A DNA stretch of 64,000 bases from Sneathiella limimaris. GTDB taxonomy: Bacteria; Pseudomonadota; Alphaproteobacteria; Sneathiellales; Sneathiellaceae. The notes below the pieces were generated by a model. The model searched no databases and was not told the DNA's origin. It was given only the letters and a program-made list of their open reading frames with translations. Where the stretch lies: assembly GCF_012932565.1 (NCBI RefSeq), contig NZ_JABBYJ010000001.1, forward strand, positions 434,001 through 498,000. The letters are read 5' to 3'. This document shows, piece after piece, positions 53,057 to 62,539 of this stretch (position 1 is the first letter of the stretch; each line of letters opens with the position of its first letter). The position numbers and the translations under genes were made by a program.

Positions 53057-55167
53057 TCGCGCCCCCTGTATGACTTAAGACCGGTCCATTCTGGATCAGT
53101 ATTCTCAAGCTTTAGTTTTCCAATTCGATTGTTGTTAATGCCGCCAATATAAAGATGCCCCTTATGCTCGCGCATCGAAGTGATCATGGGATGATTTTCT
53201 CCACCTTGATCCCATAGAGTTTCCAGTATTCTTCCCTCGTCATCAAAACGGACGACACAGCCTGTATTAATATTGGGATAAAGCCATTCGTCTGGCGCAA
53301 TTCGACGCGCCATCCGCCTTCTGAAACCTGGCATCTTCAACGCCAAATCAACAGAAGGTGTCCGCATTCCAACCAATGCCAGCCAATAGGTGCCATCAGA
53401 TGCTCTGTTAATGTTATCTGGATATCCAGGCAAATTCGGGATAACAGGTTCAACGGTCCCTGTCTTTGGTCCAGCAAAATAGTACCGTGAGATCCGACAG
53501 GCCCATGTTTCAGCAAATAAAAACGACTGACCATCATGGGACATGCAAATCCCGTTAGGGAAAACTAGGTTCTTTAAGACGGTATGGGTAGATTTATCCT
53601 TAGGATCATAACAAATGATCCTGCCATTCCCACGAGATTCAAGACTATCAACCGGCCATTCGTGCATTTCATATCGAACGGTCGCTTCGCTAAAGAAAAT
53701 CTTTCCATCCGGTGCAACATCGAGATCATCAGCAAGGCGCAAACGGGAATCATCAATAATGGAGAACAAAGACCGATTAGTCTCATCTGTCAGCTTCTCA
53801 ATTGTTCGATCCTTTGCGACGCGATAAAGACCCATTCCCCCAATACAGCAAAGAAGTGATCCATCGGATGCAAAGGCGAGGCCCAGCGGACGTCCTCCAA
53901 TATGTGCATAAACCTCTTGCTCAGAATAATCAGGAGCTAGAAAGCGAATGATATCGCCTGTCCGATTACCGGTATAAATATTGTCGTTGTCGTCCAGAAT
54001 GACATCTTCTGGACCATCAATCTCACCTAACCCAATTTGCTCAACAGGTCTTAGCCGATCATTCACCGCATATGGCGAAGGCGCCTGTGTGCTGGGAGCT
54101 AGAGGTAAATTTGCAAAAGTCGGCGAAACATAAATATTGGACAAGAGTTTATGGCGATTTTTCAGCCACCTTACATCGATGGCAACGGCTAACAGTAGAA
54201 CCATACCGAGCAGAAGGGAGTTTGCACCACTCGTGACCCCAAGGCGCACAAGGCCATTTACCATTAACATAACGGTTATGGACCCAAGGATCGCCTTAGC
54301 TGCCGATCCCCGACCGCCACCTAGGCTATTGCCGCCGACTACTGCCGCAGTAAGGGCCATGATTTCTAGCCCCAGTCCAGTATCTGCTCCTGCACCACCT
54401 AGACGGGATGCGAAGAGCAAACCAGCGAGAGAACTCAACATCCCAGATACGATATAAGTGGAACAAACAACTTTGCGCACTGATATACCGACATTATGAG
54501 CAGATTTACGAGATCCACCAATTGCTAGAATATGCCAACCAATGCGGGAACGGCTAAGAACGATATGAATTATGAGAGCCACAAGAAGTGTCACAACAAC
54601 ACTGAACGGGATTGAGGCAATTGATCCTTCTCCCAGAAAATACCAAGGATCTGAGTCGATAAAGGATCCAGCGATTTTGACTGAGTATTTCAGCAGCAGC
54701 ATATCTACGATTGCACGCACAATGATCAATGTTACAAGCGTCGTCAGAAATGCCCGAAGCCTCAAGTAACCAACAAGAAATCCGTTGATCAGCCCAACGA
54801 ATGCTCCAGCGGCAAGCGTTCCAACAACTACCGCTGGCATGGACCAACCCGCAACATTCAGCAGAGCAAGAGCAACTATATTCCCCAATGCAAATGTGGA
54901 GCCAACACTCAGATCAATACCGCCTGCAACTATGACAATGGTCAGTGCCAGTACCAGTAAGCTGAATTCACCCCATTGCCGGGTCAGATTTATCAATTGA
55001 GACGCACTGAAGAAATCCGGAATAGCTGACCCGAAGACCGCGATCACGGCAATAAGGAAAAACAGGGGAATGACATTATCGACCCAGTTTTTAGTTAGGA
55101 TTTCACCTAGCAGATGATCGGGCACAAGTCGATAACGCCAACGCGTAATAGTGTCGGCTAAATTCAT
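53053..55167 (-). CDS. ABC transporter permease fused to a C-terminal SMP-30/strictosidine-synthase-like beta-propeller
   Basis: 704 residues from the ATG at 55167, which has AAAGGT upstream; a start 7 codons earlier is less likely. Residues about 25-335 are an RbsC-type permease: LTIVIVAGGIDLSVGS, then GALAVVGGNSLGGGRGS-like core. About 370-704 is a six-bladed propeller with PNGICMSHDGQSFLFAETWACRISRY and LPGYPDNINRASDGTYWLA. The propeller is a near relative of the next gene's product. Fusion would place the enzyme at the membrane exit, depending on which side the C-terminus lies. Confidence 0.92.
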   Translation of the reverse strand: MNLADTITRWRYRLVPDHLLGEILTKNWVDNVIPLFFLIAVIAVFGSAIPDFFSASQLINLTRQWGEFSLLVLALTIVIVAGGIDLSVGSTFALGNIVALALLNVAGWSMPAVVVGTLAAGAFVGLINGFLVGYLRLRAFLTTLVTLIIVRAIVDMLLLKYSVKIAGSFIDSDPWYFLGEGSIASIPFSVVVTLLVALIIHIVLSRSRIGWHILAIGGSRKSAHNVGISVRKVVCSTYIVSGMLSSLAGLLFASRLGGAGADTGLGLEIMALTAAVVGGNSLGGGRGSAAKAILGSITVMLMVNGLVRLGVTSGANSLLLGMVLLLAVAIDVRWLKNRHKLLSNIYVSPTFANLPLAPSTQAPSPYAVNDRLRPVEQIGLGEIDGPEDVILDDNDNIYTGNRTGDIIRFLAPDYSEQEVYAHIGGRPLGLAFASDGSLLCCIGGMGLYRVAKDRTIEKLTDETNRSLFSIIDDSRLRLADDLDVAPDGKIFFSEATVRYEMHEWPVDSLESRGNGRIICYDPKDKSTHTVLKNLVFPNGICMSHDGQSFLFAETWACRISRYYFAGPKTGTVEPVIPNLPGYPDNINRASDGTYWLALVGMRTPSVDLALKMPGFRRRMARRIAPDEWLYPNINTGCVVRFDDEGRILETLWDQGGENHPMITSMREHKGHLYIGGINNNRIGKLKLENTDPEWTGLKSYRGRE

Positions 55168-55237
55168 AATGATTACCTTTATCCACAAGAAAACGCGGCA
55201 CGGGCCAGTAACTCAGCCCGTGCCCAGAGGAGATGGA

Positions 55238-56233
55238 TCAGCCGTTTGACGGCAAACTCCAGCAGGAACCAGGCTTCATATTTTCTTTGGTTAGAAATTC
55301 AAGCTGCGTGAATAAAGTTGTCTTCATGGAGCCTGGCTCCTGTTTCAACTGTAAATACTGCTTGATCATATTTGCCATATCACGTGCCTGGCCAGGAACA
55401 TTATAGACAACGACCTCGGAATAGGTACCGTTGGACAAACCGTCACAGGCAGCCTGATTTCCGCCACCCTGTGTGATTAAATAAACATTCTTCCCAGACT
55501 CTTTGATAGCAGCCCCAGTTCCCACATCCATCACGTCCCAGAAACCCGCAATACCACACAGGTCAGGATGTTGTTGTAATACGGTGGCTGCAATATTCTT
55601 GGCCTTTGTGCCATCCCAATCCGCGGCCTGGTTTGAAACAAGCTTCATATCAGGATGCTTTTCTAAAACTCTGGTAATGCCCTGCATCTGATACACACTG
55701 GCTGCCGCAGTCAAAACACCTTGAGTTACGGCAATTTTTCCATTTCCCCCATTTTTCGGGGAACATTTATCGACCAATCTTTGAGCTATCTTTTCTCCTA
55801 AGCCCACGTAATCGACCCCGACAAAAGCATCAGTCGAGTAACTGGATCGCATGTTGACCTGAACCACATAGATGCCGGCATTTTCAGCCTTTTTGAGAAG
55901 CCGGGCATAAGATTGAACATCTGGGTTATGGACGACAATCACATCCGGTTTTTCAGTAATCAAAGAGGTTAGAGCCTGTGCCCCGACATCTGTACTCCAG
56001 TTCGGGTCTCGAACTTCAAACTTTACGCCTAATGGCTCAAGCGCCTGACGGAGACCTGCGGCCCAACCCTCCGTCAAGTCAAAGCCCATGGCAACCGGAA
56101 CATAGGCCACCGTCTTCCCCTTAAACGCTTCATAGTATGGTGCCCTTGTCGGATCATCCAGACCTTGTGCTGATACCGAGCTAACACCAATTGCTAAGGC
56201 AAGTGTCAGTAATATAGACTTGAATTTACGCAT
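55238..56233 (-). CDS. Sugar-type ABC transporter substrate-binding protein (periplasmic binding protein, RbsB-like)
   Basis: 331 residues with a Sec signal (about 1-23, SVSAQG). Type I periplasmic binding fold: TVAYVPVAMGFDLTEGWAAGL, VIVVHNPDVQSYARLLKKAENAGIYVVQVN, and GFWDVMDVGTGAAI. Receptor for the operon's substrate, which is not necessarily a sugar, given the ligase and hydratase. Confidence 0.92.
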   Translation of the reverse strand: MRKFKSILLTLALAIGVSSVSAQGLDDPTRAPYYEAFKGKTVAYVPVAMGFDLTEGWAAGLRQALEPLGVKFEVRDPNWSTDVGAQALTSLITEKPDVIVVHNPDVQSYARLLKKAENAGIYVVQVNMRSSYSTDAFVGVDYVGLGEKIAQRLVDKCSPKNGGNGKIAVTQGVLTAAASVYQMQGITRVLEKHPDMKLVSNQAADWDGTKAKNIAATVLQQHPDLCGIAGFWDVMDVGTGAAIKESGKNVYLITQGGGNQAACDGLSNGTYSEVVVYNVPGQARDMANMIKQYLQLKQEPGSMKTTLFTQLEFLTKENMKPGSCWSLPSNG

Positions 56234-56259
56234 ATTTTCCTCCCAAAAAAAATATATGT

Positions 56260-57255
56260 TTAGATGTCACCTTGTTGAGCAGTCTGCTCATCGCGCGGAT
56301 TGAGAATTGTGTCGATCACAATGGCCAGCAGAAGAATGATGCCCTTGATCACATTTTGTACTGTGTATTGAAGGTCCATGATCGTCATACCGTTGAGCAA
56401 AATTCCAATGAGCAACGTCCCAACAATGACATTTCGAACCCTGCCGCGCCCTCCAGACAGGCCTATTCCTCCGAGCACCACGACAAGAATAACGTCATAT
56501 ACAAAGGTGGAATTTGCGACACGTGTATTCATGCTCGCCACAGAGGCAGCTGTAACGATGCCTGCGACAAAGCCAATCAAGGACGAAATCATATATTGGA
56601 AAACAATCATGGGCCGTACAGGCACACCTGTAATTCGAGCCGCCAACTGGTTGTCGCCGACAGCCCTTAGATACCGGCCTGATTTGGTGTATTGCAGAAA
56701 CAGAAACGCTATCAGGCAGACGACAGCGAATAAATAAATAGGAACGGGAATACCCAAAAGTGTTCCTTGGCCAATCCAAGTGAGATAAGGCAGTCCATCC
56801 GGCATGTAGACAACGTCTAATTTCAACAGGAAATAACGACCAAAACCATAGATGAGTGTCCCCATTGCCAAGGTTGCAAATATCGCGGGTATCTCAACAT
56901 AGGCAACTAGGATCCCATTGATCATCCCAACAATAAGACAGAACACAAGTCCAAGCAGTATTGACTGGTAAAGTGGCATTCCATCTGCGGTTAGTTGCAA
57001 AGCCCAGGCGACTGAAACAGCCATTACCGCCACCAACGAAAGGTCTATTCCCCGCCCGATAACAACAAGCCCCATGGCAACGCCGAGAATACCAAGAATT
57101 GACACACTCCGGATCAGGTTCAGAAGATTACTGGTTGTTAAAAAGCCTTCCAATCCAACTGCGAAGCCAACACAAAGGAAGACTGCCAATCCAAAGACGA
57201 TCTGCTCCTGACTTAGCTGCCAACTCAGCGGCAACCCCTTTTTTCCTCCCAGCAT
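56260..57255 (-). CDS. Sugar-type ABC transporter permease (RbsC-like)
   Basis: 331 residues from the ATG at 57255, with a GGGGG stretch about 8 bases upstream. A longer frame to 57381 has a non-membrane, poorly encoded N-terminus and would overlap the promoter region. About eight to ten membrane segments with GRGIDLSLVAVMAVSVA and VLGGIGLSGGRGRVR motifs. First gene of the operon, divergent from the AraC gene. Confidence 0.9.
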   Translation of the reverse strand: MLGGKKGLPLSWQLSQEQIVFGLAVFLCVGFAVGLEGFLTTSNLLNLIRSVSILGILGVAMGLVVIGRGIDLSLVAVMAVSVAWALQLTADGMPLYQSILLGLVFCLIVGMINGILVAYVEIPAIFATLAMGTLIYGFGRYFLLKLDVVYMPDGLPYLTWIGQGTLLGIPVPIYLFAVVCLIAFLFLQYTKSGRYLRAVGDNQLAARITGVPVRPMIVFQYMISSLIGFVAGIVTAASVASMNTRVANSTFVYDVILVVVLGGIGLSGGRGRVRNVIVGTLLIGILLNGMTIMDLQYTVQNVIKGIILLLAIVIDTILNPRDEQTAQQGDI

Positions 57256-57476
57256 TCTGTTCCCCCATTGCAAATGGCCGGAAACAAAATCTAATCGTTT
57301 CAGCAGGTCGGTTCTTGCCTGAGAATGTAGAAAACTTGTCTGAGCGTGCAATCTACAGGCGACTTGCGAGAAACACCCCACATGAGATATAATTCATAAA
57401 CCATTACAAATTGATCACACGGAAAAGCGGCTAACGCCCGTAAAAAAGATCAAAAAAAATGGTATGGGAGGAGCCT

Positions 57477-58430
57477 ATGAATGTCGTTTTTTCGACGAAG
57501 GATTTGGCACGTGCAAATCGATATAACGCTTGGCGGGACGCCATTTGCGAGTCCTACGTAAATGTTGAAGTCAAAGCTACGCACCCTGAAGATTATCGCG
57601 GATTTATAAGAGAAGCTGAGTTTGGAGATATCGTCTTAACGGATATCCTTATCTCTGAACAACGCATACACCGAAACAAGCAACATATCGCTCGTCTAGA
57701 TAAAGAATGCTTCTATGTTCAACTTCTTCACCGCGGTAATGTAAATGTACTCCAGAAAGGGAAAACATGCATTTCCAACACAGCAAGAGGAGCGATTTTT
57801 GACGCGACTGAACCTTATGAGCTTGAATGTGTTGGTGAAGTTCATTCCTACTATCTTGAAATTCCGCGAGATAAATTTGCAGAGCGCTTCCCAAAAGACC
57901 AAATACCAGTTTCTCAAACCATCAACACCACTCTAGGCTTAGGAAGAATAGCTACAGAATTCTGTACTATGCTCGCCAAAGAAGATGAACGCTTAAAGAG
58001 CGAACAGCGCCATCTTCTCGGCAACCAGCTTCTGGATGTCCTCGCTTTCTCACTGATGTCGCAAGGAGCAGACGCTCCAGAAGCGGAAAGCTCCATCCAA
58101 CAAGCTCGCCTTCGATCTATTATGAACTGGATCGAAGCTCATATATCTGAGCCCAATTTGTCACTTGAGCGAGTGGCGCGTGCAAATAACATATCATTGC
58201 GCTATCTACATCTTCTCTTTCAGCAAAATGAAATGAGCGTTTCTGAGTGGATATGGAACCGACGACTTGAACTATGTTATGACGTGCTCGCAAGTGACGG
58301 CACAAGATCCATCACCTCTACCGCTTTTGATTTTGGTTTCAATAGCTCGGCACATTTCAGCACCCTGTTTAAACGCAAATTTGGGATGTCTCCAAGAGAT
58401 GTCTTGAAGCCCTCTAGGTCTGCGAAATAA
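57477..58430 (+). CDS. AraC-family transcriptional regulator
   Basis: 317 residues from the ATG at 57477, preceded by GGGAGGAG. The N-terminal half resembles the AraC-binding-domain-like region of NPSR-type regulators; the C-terminal pair of HTHs is LERVARANNISLRYLHLLFQQNEMSVSEWIWNRRLE and STAFDFGFNSSAHFSTLFKRKFGMSPRDV. Divergent from the ABC operon, so probably its activator. A second partial copy of its 3' end occurs at 63596-63775. Confidence 0.93.
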   Translation: MNVVFSTKDLARANRYNAWRDAICESYVNVEVKATHPEDYRGFIREAEFGDIVLTDILISEQRIHRNKQHIARLDKECFYVQLLHRGNVNVLQKGKTCISNTARGAIFDATEPYELECVGEVHSYYLEIPRDKFAERFPKDQIPVSQTINTTLGLGRIATEFCTMLAKEDERLKSEQRHLLGNQLLDVLAFSLMSQGADAPEAESSIQQARLRSIMNWIEAHISEPNLSLERVARANNISLRYLHLLFQQNEMSVSEWIWNRRLELCYDVLASDGTRSITSTAFDFGFNSSAHFSTLFKRKFGMSPRDVLKPSRSAK

Positions 58431-58551
58431 CTTAAACTAAGTAACCTTACTGTCTTCAATTTGATTTTAAGGAAAGCAATTAGTGTTGGTTGCGGGTGGT
58501 ATAAATTTCAGTGTTAAGCTACTGTAATAGCATATATTTTCTTTAACGTTT
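58431..58551. other. Intergenic region between the AraC gene and the initiator-tRNA fragment
   Basis: AT-rich, no supported gene. 58598-58779 is similar. Confidence 0.35.
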
Positions 58552-58597
58552 TGGATGCGGGGGCAGGATTTGAACCTGCAGTCTTCAGGCTATGATC
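58552..58597 (-). repeat. Initiator tRNA (fMet-like) 3' half: attachment-site remnant
   Basis: On the minus strand it reads anticodon loop ATCATAG, stem CCTGA, variable loop AGACT, T-arm GCAGG-TTCAAAT-CCTGC, acceptor CCCCGCA then TCCA. This matches the 3' half of alphaproteobacterial initiator tRNA with small changes (A to T at the discriminator). The 5' half is absent. As with the tRNA-Thr fragment, this suggests an integrase att site; the integrated side would lie to the right. Confidence 0.75.
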
Positions 58598-58779
58598 TTG
58601 ATTAGACCAAAATCAAATAATCAAAATAGATAATTTTTAAAGAGCAGCCTGTCTACCCACCATATCCGAAGAACTCCAATCCTTGACGGAAACGGGTACA
58701 TGCTTTAAATATAATGATGCAATTACATCATATTCGATAACATTGTAGCCAAAGCATCTTTTTATATGAGGGCGGTGTT

Positions 58780-59139
58780 ATGACACTACAGCAGCAGGCG
58801 ATAGACACGGATGATAAAGTAATCCTGGCCAAAGCCGCCAAGAATGCCGCCTCTAATCTGGGGATCCCGCTTGAGGAACTGGCCAAGATCATTGGACGGG
58901 ATCGGACAGCCATCAATCGCGGCATTGACCCTGCAACCAAGGCAGGGGAATTGGCTCTTCTCTTTGTCCGCTGCTATCGCGCCCTGCATACGCTGGTCGG
59001 CGGAGATCCCAAAAACATGAAGCACTGGTTTGGGACACGCAACAAACATCTAAACGGTGTTCCAAGAGAGCTCGTAAAGACCGTGCAGGGACTGAATAGC
59101 GTCCTCATTTACCTGGACGGCATGCGTGGAAAGGTCTGA
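58780..59139 (+). CDS. Antitoxin of the Xre/MbcA/ParS family
   Basis: 119 residues. N-terminal Xre-like helical part (NAASNLGIPLEELAKIIGRDRTAINRG) and C-terminal MbcA/ParS toxin-binding domain (LALLFVRCYRALHTLVGGDPKNMKHWFGTRNKHLNGVPRELV). Such antitoxins neutralise RES-domain NAD-consuming toxins, and the start of one follows immediately but is broken. The antitoxin reads intact, perhaps kept as an orphan. Confidence 0.88.
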   Translation: MTLQQQAIDTDDKVILAKAAKNAASNLGIPLEELAKIIGRDRTAINRGIDPATKAGELALLFVRCYRALHTLVGGDPKNMKHWFGTRNKHLNGVPRELVKTVQGLNSVLIYLDGMRGKV

Positions 59140-59266
59140 GTGGAAAGAGGTTCTGAGCCAGGCTCATCCCGAGACCCTTACTGGTCTCTTATGGCGCGTT
59201 GTTGAAGACCAGTCAGAAATAGCCAGGGCCCTAAGCAGATACTCAACGCTCACCGCAGTTCCATAA
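59126..59266 (+). pseudogene. RES-domain toxin, truncated remnant
   Basis: Frame +1 to the antitoxin, starting with a GTG inside its 3' end and reading WKEVLSQAHPETLTGLLWRV and then VEDQSEIA, the typical RES N-terminus, before a stop at 59264-59266 after about 46 codons. Full toxins have about 200-230 residues; the NAD-binding core is missing. Overlap with the antitoxin's stop is the normal arrangement. Confidence 0.75.
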
Positions 59267-59331
59267 CTGAAGAACATTTGAAAGATAAAATTTTGTAGCG
59301 GTAAATAGAGCTAGACAGTAATCAAAATGAA

Positions 59332-59684
59332 CTACGGACAGTGAACAAAACTAAATTGCTCTTGATTTGCCTGGTTTATGGTGACAGAGATATCCTTAAA
59401 GTAATGGCCAATAATGAACTGCAATAACTGTTGGAGAGCACTCTCAACATTAACTAAATGCAGTGAAATACCAGTCTCTCTCAAGTCTTCTGAAAGCAAC
59501 CAACCAGTCCATAGGTCAACATCCGATTTGACTCGATCATTGTCTGACCATCCACAAATATTTCAGAGATTTCTTCCTTTTGGGCGAGTTCCATGACTCT
59601 GTTCCAACGCTCTTTAACGATACACAAGTCATCAAAAGCAAACACACTGGATTCCGATTTGATAAAAACAGCAGGCTTCTTCAT
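59332..59684 (-). pseudogene. Small gene split by a frameshift
   Basis: Frame A starts at ATG 59684 (AAGGTG upstream) and reads protein-like to about 59540 (KPAVFIKSESSVFAFDDLCI, then RWNRVMELAQKEEISEIFVDG). Frame B continues protein-like (WTGWLLSEDLRETGISLHLV, VESALQQLLQFIIGHYFKDI) to a stop at 59332. Together about 117 residues. I do not recognise the family. A sequencing error or a real decay event would look the same. Confidence 0.45.
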
Positions 59685-59907
59685 TTACGGCACCTTAATC
59701 AAGAAACTCTTGTTAAGTTTCGAGATCCTTCACTACTCAATACAAATAAAAACTCTCGCTTTTCCTTATTAAAACGCAAGGCCAAACAAGAGGTATTTTC
59801 AGCGCCCCTCAAAATGTGAAAAAGTTTCTACTTTAGGAATGTTTCAGTTGCAACAAATTTTATTTTCGTAAAATTTAATATATAAACTGCCTGTTGATTG
59901 AAGAAGA

Positions 59908-61281
59908 TCAACGCATTGATACAACATTGGAAACTTGATTTTCAGACTGCTCTATATTTGGAAGATATAGCTTAATTGTCGTCCCCTTACCCAATTCAGA
60001 ATTAATATCTATGTGGCCTTGAGATTCTTTCACAAACCCATACACCATACTTAAACCCAATCCCGTCCCTTTTCCGGCCTCCTTGGTCGTGAAGAACGGC
60101 TCAAAGACCTTCTTGACCGTCTCGGGGCTCATACCTGACCCAGTATCAGAGATTGACAGCTCCAAATATGAGCCAGGAGACAACTCTTCCATAAGTAGAC
60201 TTTCAGGTTCAGTAGCCTCATACCGTCTAAGACCCAAAGTAACAGAACCCCCATATGGCATTGCATCTCGCGCATTGACCACCATGTTAATGAGTGCATT
60301 TTCAAGCATCACCCGGTCAACCTTGCAATGGCCAGTGTTCGGTTCAATGTCAGTTCTTAACTCAATCGTTTCATCAATAGTTCGCCGCAAGATGGAAACT
60401 GTATTCTTAATTTCCTCCTCTAGAGCGGTAATTGTTGGCTCTAATTTTTGTCGACGGGCAAAGGTCAACATACTCCGCGTTAATTTTGCCCCCTTTTCTG
60501 TCGCCATCAGGATTGTATCCAGCATGCGACGATTTTGACCGTCCTCAAACTCGTCTTTTTCTGAAAGGAGTTCCGCATTTCCTTGAATGATGGCCAACAA
60601 ATTGTTGAAGTCATGTGCCGCTCCACTTGTTAACTGACCAAAAGCTTCCATCTTTTGAGATTGGCGAAGTTTATCTTCCATCAGGCGCTGTTCTGTTACA
60701 TCCTGCGCCACACCAAACAGAGTAGAAACACTTCCCTCTCCATCGACGTTAGGGACAATTTTACCCGCCACCCATATTTTCTTGCCGGTATCAAGAGTGA
60801 GCGTAACTTCATAAGGTTTCTCCGCTCGACTTAGAATGGCCGCCTGCTGAATAGATTGGAAATTCTCCAGATCCTCAGACCCCATTAAATCAAATACGGA
60901 TTGAGGCGTATATCCCTTGGTATTCGGAGAAAAATTCAACAATTTTAAGATGGACTGTGAAAAATGAACGCGATCCTCTTGACTGTCTTCATTTAGATTA
61001 GTCCGCCAATGACCTGCCTTGGAGATTGACTGAGCAAGCTCCAGTTCTTTCTCTTTCTGCAGCAGGAGGTCCTTGTCTCTGTTTGTTCTTATTTCAAAAC
61101 GTCTAATTAAGAAGTAGATGATACCAGCCGTTGCCAGAACAAAAAATGAACCCTTGAAGTTCTGAGCGATGTCTTTGTAGTCGTGAAGGAGGACCTCTAC
61201 GGCTCGGTCGGATCCAAAAATCCAGATGAGAGAAATCAAGAGGTATAAAAGCGCAACCTTTGCCGCAAAGCTGAGTTTCAT
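59908..61281 (-). CDS. Membrane-anchored PAS-domain sensor histidine kinase
   Basis: 457 residues. Two membrane segments (about 6-22 and 44-60), a PAS region (about 90-200), the H-box with His 223 (SGAAHDFNNLLAII), and a HATPase with N (ALINMVVNARDAM), G1 (ISDTGSGM), F and G2 (GTGLGLSMVYGFV) boxes. No receiver domain. HKs with HDFNN usually signal to a response regulator; none lies nearby. The upstream intergenic region (61282-61656) has no other gene. Confidence 0.92.
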   Translation of the reverse strand: MKLSFAAKVALLYLLISLIWIFGSDRAVEVLLHDYKDIAQNFKGSFFVLATAGIIYFLIRRFEIRTNRDKDLLLQKEKELELAQSISKAGHWRTNLNEDSQEDRVHFSQSILKLLNFSPNTKGYTPQSVFDLMGSEDLENFQSIQQAAILSRAEKPYEVTLTLDTGKKIWVAGKIVPNVDGEGSVSTLFGVAQDVTEQRLMEDKLRQSQKMEAFGQLTSGAAHDFNNLLAIIQGNAELLSEKDEFEDGQNRRMLDTILMATEKGAKLTRSMLTFARRQKLEPTITALEEEIKNTVSILRRTIDETIELRTDIEPNTGHCKVDRVMLENALINMVVNARDAMPYGGSVTLGLRRYEATEPESLLMEELSPGSYLELSISDTGSGMSPETVKKVFEPFFTTKEAGKGTGLGLSMVYGFVKESQGHIDINSELGKGTTIKLYLPNIEQSENQVSNVVSMR

Positions 61282-61656
61282 TTCATTTTCTCTGTCAAGA
61301 ACTCCGGAACATTTGCATAAGAATATGCTTAAAAGTATATAGAAAACAACAAGTCGGCGATAATTTTATAAACCTACAGCTTCAATTCAGGACCCTTGAT
61401 TAAGCTACTCCTGAGCCAATGGCTCTCTGTGACAAACTCTACATTGTTCCTTTCAAGCAGATCTCTTCCCAAAAATTGGCTGGATTTTAAACTCAAGGAT
61501 TCGTTCCAATACACGCCCCACTAATTTAAAAGGCACCCGGACCCCAAAATATTAAAGTTTAGTTACCTTATATGAAAAATGTGCTAATATTTCACTAGTT
61601 AGAATATAAAATTTATGTCTGTTTTTTGAGACTCATACATGTCGTGGAGTATCAAG
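61282..61656. other. Intergenic region, promoters of the histidine kinase and VPLPA-CTERM genes
   Basis: AT-rich, divergent starts on either side. I did not see a clear terminator or operator. Confidence 0.35.
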
Positions 61657-62331
61657 ATGGCTTTACTAAGATTGAATATAATCCTGCAGATCATACTCTC
61701 TGTAATTCTGATAACATTTATTGTTGCTCCTGCTAACGCCGCCACGCTTCTCACCTTAACAGCTGAAACCGCCCCGGGTATCCAGCAAAACGACCAAGGA
61801 CCATGTGTCATAGGAGAGCCGTCTTGCGGTTCAAATCCAGAAATTTTTCCAGGGTGGACGGATCTACCAACAATAGGAAACCCAAGCTCATACGGAATAC
61901 CTTCGCCTATTGAGTCACCTGAGTATTTGGTTTCTGATTTTCGAGACTATTTGACCGGGGACTTGTTTGATATTGGTGTCGATGTAAATGTTGCAAAAGG
62001 CGACGGCGACCAAACCTTGAGCTATTTTTCCATGAACCTCGTCGGAGGTCCTATACTGTTTGAGTTCTCAGACCAGAACGGAGCGGCTTTAACGGAAACT
62101 AATGCAGGTAATGGTTTCTCTGACTGGCGTTTCTCAGAGTTTTCTTTGGAAGGCTTAAACGATAGCGACAAAATCTATTTTACGCTTGTTATGCCGATAA
62201 ATTCAGGTGGCCGAGAACAATTCTTTGTTATTGATACGATCTCTTCTGTTCCTTTGCCGGCGGCCCTGCCTCTATTCGCTTCAGCGCTACTCGCATTCGG
62301 GCTCATCAAAAAGCGGGCGATAAGAGAATGA
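61657..62331 (+). CDS. VPLPA-CTERM sorting-domain surface protein
   Basis: 224 residues from the ATG at 61657, chosen because GGAG lies 8 bases upstream. N-terminal signal (to PANAA), a beta-rich extracellular middle with GDQTLSYFSMNLVGG, and a C-terminal tag: VPLPAALPLF, a hydrophobic stretch and the basic end KKRAIRE. VPLPA-CTERM is a variant of PEP-CTERM processed by exosortase, so the genome should encode one. Probably exported with exopolysaccharide or to the cell surface. Confidence 0.88.
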   Translation: MALLRLNIILQIILSVILITFIVAPANAATLLTLTAETAPGIQQNDQGPCVIGEPSCGSNPEIFPGWTDLPTIGNPSSYGIPSPIESPEYLVSDFRDYLTGDLFDIGVDVNVAKGDGDQTLSYFSMNLVGGPILFEFSDQNGAALTETNAGNGFSDWRFSEFSLEGLNDSDKIYFTLVMPINSGGREQFFVIDTISSVPLPAALPLFASALLAFGLIKKRAIRE

Positions 62332-62539
62332 TTAGTCTACCATTCCCCCAACGACCTGCGGCCAGTCGAAGGAGTGGTTCGCGGCAACTGCTACCTAGCA
62401 AAGACGGCTTTGCGGGCTATCCTGCCATTCGCTGCGACTGAGCGAATGGCGGCTTTCAGCGCTGGACGCAGTAATGAAGCAACCAAACATAAACCGAACG
62501 AGGTTGTGAATTCACGCAGGCATAATCGACGCGAGGATG
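62332..62539. other. Intergenic stretch resembling that of other alphaproteobacteria
   Basis: Higher GC than the surroundings, with GCCATTCGCTGC and GAATGGCGGCTTTCAGCGC, phrases that I associate (from memory, not checked) with Rhodobacteraceae intergenic DNA. No gene supported. Confidence 0.35.

Noticed and set aside
58552-58597. Intact initiator tRNA gene
   Set aside because: The 5' half is missing, and bases at several conserved positions differ.
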